From Cyclaneusma minus (taxonomy: Eukaryota > Ascomycota > Leotiomycetes > Marthamycetales > Marthamycetaceae): 64,000 nt of DNA. The position numbers were made by a program, and so were the translations under genes. The notes beneath the pieces are model-generated. The model saw only the letters and a program-made list of their open reading frames with translations, was not told the origin of the DNA and did not search any database. This document shows positions 54,901 through 64,000 of this stretch, piece after piece. The stretch covers positions 62,001-126,000 of the forward strand of contig JAKZHN010000026.1 in NCBI GenBank assembly GCA_037179335.1, given 5' to 3'. Positions within the stretch are counted from its first letter, which is position 1. Every line of letters starts with the position of its first letter.

Positions 54901-57521
54901 TGGCTGGTATAGCAATGTGGCTACTTCTTGCGGTCGGATCTTTACCGGCTTGGTTATTTTCATTATGGCAAGGAGGTCCAAACATCATCACTGCCCTCAG
55001 CAATCCTGGTGCCACCTCCAAGGCTTGGATGATTGCTAAAGCTGCTTGCCAGAGAATAGCAGACGGAGCCCTCAACGTCCTGGCAAACATGGTTGACTCG
55101 GAGTTCCCTGCTTTCTCTGCATATTCTCACGAGTCGCTCTTGACAATAAAGGCAGTCATCTCGGATACTATTCGATTGAGTGGCAACCAGATCATCACTA
55201 CAGTTAGTGATCCTACCTCGGTCTGGAAATTCCTGCAGACTCTGGATGTGGGCGATCGCCTCTCCGACCTAGGCCATCAAGTTATTCATGGCCTCATGCA
55301 AGGACCCTATCTGCTCATCAAACCGGCTTCGTGGGTCATCAGTTTAGACGTCTCCCCTAGAGCCACCCCTCTTGATCCCAAGCTTGTGCAGTGGAACGGT
55401 ACTGATAGATTCCTGGCAATTATGGCTGGCTACGCAACCCTGAGCCTGGTTGGTAGCTGGTACTTGCGAAGGGGTTCGCCAATCTCGAAGAGCCAAACAG
55501 GAAGAGAATGGGAAGCCACTTTGGTCGACGTTCTCAACCAAGCTGGTGGTGTTATGAAAGTTATTCTCATCATCAGTATCGAGATGCTGGTATTTCCCCT
55601 TTACTGCGGTCTCCTTCTCGACCTTGCTCTCCTGCCCCTTTTTGAGGGCGTCACGGTTTTATCACGAATCATGTTCACGATGAACTCACCTCTGACTTCC
55701 ACCTTCGTACATTGGTTCGTGGGAACATGCTACATGTTCCACTTTGCTCTATTCGTTTCAATGTGCCGAAAGATCATGAGGACTGGAGTATTGTGTAAGT
55801 TGTTTGTCCCCGAAATAATCGATGGGCAGTACTAACATTCAGTAGATTTCATTCGTGATCCCGACGACCCCACGTTCCATCCAGTTCGCGATGTACTGGA
55901 AAGAAATGTGGCAACACAGCTCCGGAAAATCACTTTCAGTGCCCTGGTCTACGGCGCACTAGTGGTTATCTGTCTTGGCGGCGTTGTATGGGGCCTCGCA
56001 TATTCTTTCAATGGCGTTCTTCCAATTCATTGGTCATCCAACGAGCCGGTCTTGGAATTCCCAATCGACCTGCTCTTCTACAATTTCTTCATGCCACTGG
56101 CAGTTCGGTTTTTCAAGCCGTCAGATGGCTTACACGCCATGTATCGCTGGTGGTTCAGAAAGTGTGCTCGGATCTTACGACTCACTTGGTTTTTATTTGA
56201 TGAGCCACGACGTGACGAGGAAGGATACCATGTCAGGAGAACATGGCAAGATGTTTTTATGGGCATCAAGGGCGACATGGAATATCCCATGGATGCTGCC
56301 ATCTATGGAGAAAACCCCTTCGAGGATGATCCTAGTCTCCGAGCCTACTTTCGCCTTAATGGCAGATACGTGCGCGCGCCTGCTTCTGATCAAGTCCGCA
56401 TTCCCAAAGGTAGCTCCGTCTTTCTCGATGTTACCCGCGACAACGAGCGCGTGGACGGCCTCCCTGACCGAGATGAAGGCCTCCATGGCCGCAGATCTGA
56501 TCAGTTCAAGAGAGTCTACGTTCCGCCTAACTTTCGGACCCGGGTCTTCCTCTTCATCCTCTTCATCTGGCTCTTTGCAGCCATCACGGGCGTCTGCATC
56601 ACAATCGTACCTTTGGTCTTCGGACGCAAGGTCTTCGCCGCCGTTATCCCAGAGCACGTCAGGAAGAACGACATTTATGCCTTTTCCATTGGCATCTACA
56701 TCATGGGAAGCGTGCTTTACGCCATCTTGCACCTCAAGCAGGGCTTTACACGCCTGCGCCACCTCCTGGCTCACAACTTACAGCCGCCGGCAACACTGCT
56801 TCGAAAGATCTCAACGCTGTCTCTCCGCACCTTGCGAATTGTCTATACGTACGGCTGCTTTGCCTTCGTAATTCCCTCTCTCTTTGCGCTCGTCGTCGAG
56901 TTCTACTTGATCATTCCGCTGCATACTTACTTCTACCCGTCGGAACAGCACGTCGTGCATTTCGTGCAATCCTGGACGCTGGGCCTGCTCTATGTCAAGC
57001 TCACTACGCGCCTGATCTCCTGGAGCGAAGGACGGGTTGCCGAGGCGATGCAAAGAGTCGGACGTGGCGGGTGGCTTGATCCAGATGTCAGAGTTGCGAC
57101 AAGATGCTTCGTCATTCCTGCTGTCGTGATCCTGGGCACTGCGCTGGCCCTGCCGTTACCTTTCGGCTGGGTATACGCGAGGATTATGACGGTGGCCGGC
57201 AAAAGTATGCTTGCTTCCTACGGGAGTGCCGGCTTGCCGCTGCTTTCGAAGGGCTTTGCAAGTGTGGTAGCCGGGTTGGCTGGCAATGATGCCCTGGCCA
57301 GGGTGGAAGCAGAGAGGTTGGTATTCAGGTATGCGTACCCGGCGGTGCTAGGGCTGGCGATGCAGTGTCTGGGGGTTTGGGCGCTGGTTGGAGTGTTGAG
57401 GGGGTGGAGGCAGAGGATCAGGGACGAAGTTTACTTGATCGGTGAGAGGTTACACAATTTCGGAGAGAGGAAGGGGAGCGCGGGGCATGGTGTGGGAAGG
57501 AGTGCGAGAATCGAGACTTAG
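51918..57521 (+). CDS. SSM4: ER membrane RING-CH E3 ubiquitin ligase Doa10/Ssm4 (2 exons)
   Basis: A polytopic E3 ligase of the ER and inner nuclear membrane for ERAD-C/M substrates. Exons are 51918-55794 and 55846-57521; the 51-nt intron contains TACTAAC and joins GVL to YFIRDPDDPTFHPVRD, giving about 1850 residues. The start is MMDSAHEEPD; the frame runs upstream only to a TTG. The N-terminal RING-CH domain (C4HC3) is at about residues 31-80: LCRICRGEATETEQLFYPCK, CSGSIKFVHQDCLMEWLS, HCELCKTPF. Hydrophobic helices follow (RFCLVVTVWLGWLPWTM; ITVLVVVCFILVFLIREWVV). A long acidic disordered loop (about residues 400-900) precedes the conserved Doa10/TEB4 core (GLVQNGMFSAVLISLTVACG) and further helices to the end. 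It is longer than the yeast protein, mainly through the loop. Confidence 0.95.
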
Positions 57522-57902
57522 ACACTCGAGGGGAGGGAATCTGAATTTTAGCGGTATTGACTGTGACCAGGAGACAGATGGACAGGAACGGAGATGGCTA
57601 CGTTGCTTCACTATTGCAGAGCCGCGTTTTTGACCTTTCTTGCGTGTTTTGTGCTGCATCACATCAAGGAAACTAGGGGAAGCACCCAGGTAGCGAGGAA
57701 ATTAGCTCCAGGAGTTTGGGCAGGGTCTACGATTTGATTCCGTTCTTCAAGGAGTCAGGGCTGGTGGGCTTTTTTGACCTGGGAATTCGATGCTTTCATC
57801 GCAGCGTAGAAAGGTGTGGCATACCAAGCTGTTAGCAAATTCATTCACACCCTTTCATGTTTGTAACACATCGTTTGAACCTGAAGGCCGAAGATTGACA
57901 TT
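57522..57902. other. 3' flank of Doa10, no gene seen
   Basis: About 0.38 kb holding the Doa10 3' UTR. Nothing else was recognised. Confidence 0.5.
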
Positions 57903-59520
57903 CTAGCCTTCTGTAAAGAGGAGTTTATACTTGGAGGTTAAAGCCACCAGTTTGCATGTTTCTTCACCAGGTCTGAGCCTACCTATAGTTGCCTGACCAA
58001 TAAAAGCCATATTTCCGGCATGGGCATCTTCTACGATCCAGTCGACCTTCACTTTTGTGGACAAAGGTTTCTTGAACGAAGGACGGAAGACATGGTCTTT
58101 CGGGCATCGGATGTATACAAGCTGCCCTTTAAAGGCCTCCTGAGCCCTTGCTGGAGCAGGAGATACAGACCAAAAGGCTTCTCTCGAGAACGGCACCAGT
58201 TTTCTTTTTCTAGCTGGGAGGCAAGCGATTGTTATTGGAGGAGACGGGGGCCGGAGCTAGGAACAGTGTGGTCAAGCCAGACGAGGGCTGTAGGAATGAG
58301 CGCAAGTATTTTGATTTGGCGACTTCAACTTGGCAGCTTCATGTTCAAATTCAAGCGCAAGTGCAACTTCAACTTGGCAGCCTCGACTTCAACTCCTAAT
58401 TCAAGAGCAACTTCAACTTAGCAGCTTCAAGTTCAAGTTCAAGCGCAGCTTCAACTCGACAGCTTCAATTTGGCAGCTTCAAGTCAGAGTTCAAGTTTAA
58501 GCGCAACTTCAACTTCAAGCTCTAGTGCAGCTTTAAGTTCAACTTCAAGCGCAAGCTTCAGCTTTATTTTCAAGCAACAAAGAACTCCAACTCAAAAAGG
58601 TGCACCAAGAAGAAAACAAACACCTGGCCAGGTCGAAGGCTGCCATGTTCGCGTCAAACCACGGCGAAGACTTTCCCCCTGAGCCTTGGATACGGGTCTC
58701 TCCTTTCAAGACCAAGTTGCAGTCAAGCAGATGGCGACAGAGACTTGATATCCGGCTTTGATAGGAGGTGCAGGGGAAACATATCCCAAACACGTGGCGA
58801 GTTCCAGGCTCCGGGGATGATCGCGAGGTAAATGGAAGTACGTGTAAGTCAGGCTATGATGCGTTTATCGAAATGCTGCTCAATTTCAGTTTCATCTCGA
58901 CCTCACGTGACGATCAGATGACGACTTTGGTGAGCCCATGCTTACATTGTACCATGTAACCAATCACCAGATCTTGACTGTGGTTCTCTGAACACATCCG
59001 GCTCCCAATCCTGCGAACGCCATGGTTTCACAAAGCACCACCCCCATGTGAGCCATCTTTCGCGCGTTTCTAATTTATCTTGCCCATTGACGAACCCGAC
59101 CCTTTCGCATTCGGGCATATCTCCGCTTGACGCGCGCCTTTCGAGCAGCAGTCCTTGAAAAACACCGACTAAATATCCCGAAGCTACGAGCAGCGCAGGC
59201 GCTTGTAGTCCTATGAACATCGACAATTTAGCATCGCCACTGTGCTCAATGCAGAGTTCGTGGAGATAACAGTCTTTCCTGGAATGCCCATGCGCTTGTT
59301 GACAATTTACTGCGTTGTACTAAACTCATTGGAATTTTGAGCGCTGTCCCAATGGCAGGCCAGGGAAACGGTGGCTTCGAAGTTCCACGAATAAAGGCCC
59401 ATATGCAGGGCTCCAACAATGCTTTGTCGCATCTTCGCAGAATGTAGTTCAGTCTCACTTCCGAGCCTCAACTCCACATAGCTGGACAACGCATAGCCCA
59501 CCATCAGGGCAGAACAAGAT
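57903..59520 (-). pseudogene. Decayed HET-domain (heterokaryon incompatibility-type) gene
   Basis: Minus-strand fragments read in order like a broken HET protein. At about 59246-59460 the frame ends LSTSAWAFQERLLSPRTLH-stop, matching the hallmark HET stretch (Leu-Ser-x2-Ala-Trp-x2-Gln-Glu-Arg-Leu-Leu-Ser-x-Arg). At about 59140-59220 LVASGYLVGVFQGLLLE resembles the later HET-family segment of the type YLAGLW. At 57903-58250 a frame without ATG (SPPITIACLP to YKLLFTEG-stop) could be the C-terminal region. Stops and frame changes separate the pieces, and a TTCAAG/TTCAAC repeat array lies between them. Only the first motif is strong; joining the other pieces to it is inference. No repaired sequence is proposed. 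Confidence 0.5.
58319..58570. repeat. Hexamer-based tandem array (TTCAAG / TTCAAC variants)
   Basis: About 250 bp of degenerate six-base units, TTCAAC, TTCAAG, TTCAAA and TTCAAT, punctuated by GGCAGC and GCGCAA, so that higher-order units such as GCGCAACTTCAACTTGGCAG recur. Read on the plus strand it gives Ser/Thr/Ala-rich peptides. It lies within the HET relic. Confidence 0.85.
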
Positions 59521-60337
59521 CATGTGCAGCCCTCTGCAGAGTTACATCCAAGGATGATAGAACCCCATCCAAAGCCCCCACGCCGGGGCGGCCCGGTGAT
59601 GCAGGCTGTTCAACAAGCAGGCGAGATGACTCGGACATGCTGCAGACTGCAGGCATCGACGCAGCCCTGTCCGAAGATCATGTCACATGTGCGTATTGAT
59701 GACCGGATACGGGAATAACGGCGTGGCTGCCTCGCGAGGCGAGCGGAGAAATTCCTGACACCATGGAAGGTGTTCAGAGAAATGTAAGTAATCAGGACAA
59801 GTTCGAGTAATTCAAAGAAATCAAAGTAATTCAGAGAAATCCAAGTAATTGAGAGAAATCCAAGCAATCAGAAATGAGGATACGAAACTCGAAATGGGCG
59901 GCGAGACTGCGTGGGATCGGCGCACTCGCCTTCTTATCCGAAACAAGCCACAGTCCTGGGAGTGACGAGTGTGAGTAGCGAGAAAGCATCTAGGCATTCC
60001 TCTGCCTGGCGCACACTGGGCAAAATCCGATTTCTCGGCTTCTCGGATATCAGACAGGAGCTTTCCGCTATTGAGGTACGGCCAGGCGGCTATCCGGATT
60101 TTCTGGCTTGGAGAGTTGTGTTGGAAAAAAGATACATTGATGTAAATGGACGTCGAGACTGAACTCTCTGTCAATGGTCTGGGAGCTACTTAATGTACCT
60201 ACCAATCACCGTGCATATGTGGGCTAGTGCTGCGTTAAATTTGTGGGGTCGTGAGCCCGCGTGAATGATGGGTTTTATGGAGGTGAGGATGTTTATAGTC
60301 ATGTGGTAGCCAAGCTGGTGTGGGTCCCGTAGCGGTA
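59521..60337. other. Intergenic, with minisatellite, no gene
   Basis: This lies between the HET relic and the A+T-rich block. It contains the second copy of the 19-bp minisatellite. Short frames on both strands owe their length to the repeat and have no recognised domain. Confidence 0.5.
59775..59869. repeat. 19-bp minisatellite, second locus, about five copies
   Basis: Units start at 59775 (18 bp), 59793 (20 bp), 59813, 59832 and 59851 (19 bp each), with the best copies CAGAGAAATCCAAGTAATT and GAGAGAAATCCAAGCAATC. This is the same consensus and orientation as the array at 23928-24079. Confidence 0.9.
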
Positions 60338-63300
60338 ATAAAAAAAGAATTTCCTTATATTGCTATAAGGTTTTTATTATGAATTACGATTGCTTTATTA
60401 ATTAATTTAAATTAAAAATTGCTTTATTATATTTTAATTTAGTTTTTTTAATTAGTATAATTTAATATACCCTTTAAGCGCGCTAATAATTAGCTACTTT
60501 AATGCTTTTAGCATGCTAATATTAGCCAATATTATAACCAAATTTTTATAGCTAATAGCGCTAATAGCTATAGCAAAAGCCTAGGTTTTAAAATTTCGGT
60601 GCTTTTTGCTTATTAATAAAATTAGTAATGCTATTTTTTACTGTTATTTTTAATGATTTTACTAGCCTATTATTAATAATATAATTTTTATTATAATATT
60701 ATATTGCTATTAGCCGGTAATTAAAATTATATTACAAAATTATTGCAATTTTAAATTAAGTATAAAAAATAAGCGCTTGTTAATTAAAAAAAGCGTGTTT
60801 TATATAAATAAAAGCGTAAAAAAAGCTTTATTAAACTTATTTGATTTAAATTAGCGGTAATTCCGGCTTTAATTAATTTTAATAATGCTAATGTTTGCAT
60901 TAAAATAATAATATTATTATTAATAATAAATATTAAAAAAATGGCTATTATAAAGGTAATTATATAGCATTTTATTTAATTAAAAAAATGGCGTTTTCTA
61001 TATTAAATATTTTTAATATTAAAAACGCCCTTAATTTTAAATCTTAAATAATTAATACAATATTTTATTTTACCTTTATAACCAGTATTCTATATTAAAT
61101 TATACCACATTAAACACCCTTTTATTTAATAAATTATAAACCCGGATTAATATAAATGCCTAAATAAATAGCTATTTATTATTATAATTAATTTAAATAT
61201 AAAGATATAAATTTTTTAGCCCTATTACTATTATATTTATACCAGTTGTTTATAAAATTAATTAAAATCGTTAAAAACTATTTTAAAACCGCCTTATTTT
61301 GCTAATAAAACTATAATATTTTATTAATTAATTAAACCCGCTAAAGGTCTTTTTATAATTACCAAAATTATTAAAAATTACCAAATTTGCTTATTAGCTT
61401 TAATAATTTTTATAAAAAAGCTGTTATACCAATATATTTTTTATTTTTTATTTAATTGTTTTAAAACCTTTTTTTTATTATATTAAATAATAAAAAACCC
61501 AAAAAAAACATTGCCAACGCTTTTAAAAACCAATTATAAAATATGGTTTTATAATATAAAAATCTATTTTTTTTAAAAAAATGTCTAATTTGTTATTATT
61601 ATATTTTTTATTAAATATTCTGGTATTAATATTTTTATTTTTATAAACAATTTTTTTAATTTAATTTAATCTTAATATTTTAATTAATAATATTAAAAGC
61701 GAGTTTTTAAAATTTATTATTATTAAAAACAAGAAACCCGTTATAAAATTTATCAATAAATTCTAAATATTCTTTATTAATAAATAAAAATATATTTTAA
61801 ATATTAATAAATTAAAGAAATATAAGCGCGTTTAAGCTAAGGTATTAAATATTATATTTAAAAATTTATTTAATAATAATAAAACTTTATATAAAAGACA
61901 TAATTTAATAAAAAGTCTTTAAAATTATTAAAAAATATACCACAACCAATACCGCCCTTATATAAATATATATTACTAAAATTTAAACCTTTTTATTTAA
62001 TATTAATATAGTCATTTATTTTATTTAAATTTTATTTCAAGCCTTATATTGTAAACTCGTTTTTATTAATATTAATTATTTATTTTTAATAATAAAACCT
62101 TATTTTTTTTTAATTTATAAATACTTTTTTTAAAAAGTATATTACTATTATTAATACTGTAAATCTAATATTTATAAATAATAATATAAATAATAATAAT
62201 AAACTAAAAATGCTAAAATAAAAAGAGTTTTATTTAAATATTGCCAATAATAATGAAGCTTTCTTTGCTATTTATTATTGCTAATATTTTAATATTTTAA
62301 ATAAGATTTTTTTTATATTTTTTATTTTAGGTTTTATAAAGTTTTTAATTATTTTAAATTAAAGAATTTGGTATTATTTTTTAAGAATAATTATATTCTA
62401 ATTTATAACTATATTAAGGCTGTTTATAAAATTAATTATCGCTATTTTTATTCTTTCTTTTACTAGTATTGCCAAAACAATAAAAAAGCCAAAAAATTAA
62501 AATCCGATAAAAAGGCCAGATTTTTTAAAAACAAGCCAAAATCCTTTAGCAATAAAGAAATTAGCGGTATAGCCGCTAATACTAAAAATATATATTTAAA
62601 TTTAAATCCAATACCAAATCCAAGCTTTCCGAGTTTAAAATCGACTTTAAAATAAAATATGCTTGATTATTAAAAAAGCTCTTTAATAAGGTCTTTTATA
62701 CCCTTTAAACCTTCAATATTAGCACCTTTATATATATATTTGATAACCGATTTTTTTTTAAATTATTAAACTATTTAATTATTGCCAACCTATTAAAATT
62801 AGTAAAAGAGTGATTTATGCCATTTATAAAAAAATAGTAAACATTACATATATAAATAAATCGTTTTTATTATTAAATAATACTCTTTTTATATCCAATT
62901 TTAAATTAAATCTTGTTTTAAAATACAAATTATATATATTAAGTTTCGAGGCTTTTTTTAATAAAAATAAAATAAAATATAAAAACTCGAATAAAGATAC
63001 TATTATTAAAGCTTTTGTAATTAAAGGTCTTTATTTTATTTCTTATATAAATCCTATTAATAAGAAAAAAGACTTTTATTATTAATAATAATATTGAAAT
63101 AACTAACATTTTATTACTCTCTTATTTTTTAAAGCTATTAAAACATTTTTAAAGATATAAATTATCTAAGTATAAAATAAAAAGCTAAAAGCTATAATAT
63201 TAACGCTTTTATTATATAGAATTGAAAATCGTTGGCAACTTTTATAAAATTACTATTTTAGCCAAGTCCATTAAGGTTTCTTAAAACAAAGACTTCTATA

Positions 63301-64000
63301 AAATTTATATTACCACTAAATTTAAGAATATATTTTCAAAAGAGCTTAATCCCTATTATTAAGTCTTTTTTAATTTAATTTAATTTAATATTTATAAACC
63401 AATACTAATAGCGTCCTTATAAAAGAATCTATATTTTTTATATTTTTTTAATAGTTTTATATATAAGGTTTGGATTTTTTCAATCCTAATAAAAAATGCC
63501 GCTATTCTAGTATTTAAGAAATGGATTTTTGAAATCAAATTCTAAAATAGCCATAAAATATAAGCTGCTAGGACTAATAACGCTCCCGAGTTTTTTAAAA
63601 TTATTAAAAAATAGAGTAATAATAAAGATATTAAATATTAATATATAATTCCCGTCTCTTTATATTAGAATAAAGCTATTAAAAAAGGAATTTAAACAGC
63701 TAAAGCCAATTTTTATATACTATTTAAAAATTCTTAATTATTATTTAAGTTTTGGAATAAGGTAGTTAAATATAATATATATATATATAACCGGTATTTT
63801 ATAGGTCTAATAATTAATAGCTATAAAAACTTTTTAAAAAAAGCTTGGACTAATATTATACTATCAATCGATTATATTAGGGTATTTAAAGCTAAATATT
63901 ATATTTATATTAATCTAAAAAACCTTTTAAAAAACACTATTATAATAAGCTAATTAATATTAAAAGCGTTTATATCTTTATAAATTACTTTAAACCCATA
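60338..64000. repeat. A+T-rich block, probable RIP-mutated repeat DNA
   Basis: Composition changes abruptly near 60338 from ordinary mixed sequence to long A/T runs that continue to the window end. Many TAATTA/TTAATT and TATTAATA words, few remaining CA or TG words and in-frame stops in every frame are what repeat-induced point mutation leaves. The only long open frame (62810-63085) is part of a retrotransposon relic. Terminal repeats could not be delimited by eye. Confidence 0.8.
62400..64000 (+). mobile_element. Degenerate Ty1/copia-type LTR retrotransposon relic (continues past window)
   Basis: Plus-strand translation gives, in order and with many stops, pieces that fit copia gag-pol. A Lys-rich tail lies near 62.45-62.6 kb (KKARFFKNKPKSFSNKE) where a gag zinc-knuckle end would be. 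A protease-linker/GAG-pre-integrase segment lies at 62.81-63.09 kb (SNFKLNLVLKYKLYILSFEA, KAFVIKGLYFISYI). Integrase-core-like pieces follow at 63.25-63.75 kb (a basic Lys-Thr-Lys-x-Phe region, then NNAPEFF, which would be the catalytic DNGxEF, and NKAIKKEFKQLKP, which would be QNGxAER). A late integrase-side piece (GYLKLN) lies near 63.88 kb. The coding capacity is clearly lost. Confidence 0.7.

Noticed and set aside
1..64000. tRNA, 5S rRNA or snRNA genes
   Set aside because: No A/B-box pair with a foldable cloverleaf was recognised by eye in the intergenic regions; a covariance-model scan would be needed to exclude them.

Overview
This window is nuclear DNA of a filamentous ascomycete (Pezizomycotina). 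The evidence is short GT-AG introns of about 50-150 nt, single-gene transcription units on both strands, fungus-restricted families (Mmc1-type mitochondrial protein, Mdm34 of ERMES, Zn2Cys6 factor, a HET-domain relic), and a terminal block of extreme A+T richness carrying a decayed Ty1/copia element that looks RIP-mutated. The class cannot be fixed from the window; a Dothideomycete-like genome would fit.

Layout. 0-5.1 kb: C-terminal part of cytosolic glutamyl-tRNA synthetase (+), an FAD monooxygenase (-), the replicative helicase subunit MCM5 (+). 5.1-7.6 kb: a broken small membrane-protein gene (-) carrying an inverted repeat, then non-coding DNA. 7.6-15.1 kb: three minus-strand genes (large disordered protein, Mmc1-like mitochondrial protein, small conserved protein with a 13-nt first exon). 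15.7-23.5 kb: calcineurin A (+), a single-pass membrane protein (-), a sugar/polyol short-chain dehydrogenase (+). 23.5-31 kb: gene-poor, with a 19-bp minisatellite, one Tyr/Ser-tailed protein (-) and a small possible Dabb-fold protein (-). 32-41.2 kb: Zn2Cys6 factor (+), putative mitochondrial protein (-), Syf2 splicing factor (+), Coq11 (-), Yaf9 (+), Mdm34 (-). 41.2-57.5 kb: Ipk1 inositol-pentakisphosphate kinase (+), a 1622-residue repeat protein ending in KDEL (-), and the ERAD ubiquitin ligase Doa10/Ssm4 (+). 57.5-60.3 kb: remains of a HET-domain gene and simple repeats. 60.3-64 kb: A+T-rich block with a degenerate copia retrotransposon running off the end.

Most genes are housekeeping and do not form an operon-like pathway. 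Three local themes stand out. Several neighbours act at mitochondria or ER-mitochondria contacts (Mmc1-like, Coq11, Mdm34). Two ER-associated genes, the KDEL repeat protein and Doa10, are divergent from one roughly 1-kb promoter region. The right end passes from euchromatic genes through a decayed HET gene into a repeat-rich block, as is typical at the edge of a fungal A+T isochore. The least described and most interesting object is the KDEL-terminated protein built from 30- and 41-residue helical repeats. All splice sites given are read from the sequence by frame and GT-AG consensus and have not been tested against transcripts.
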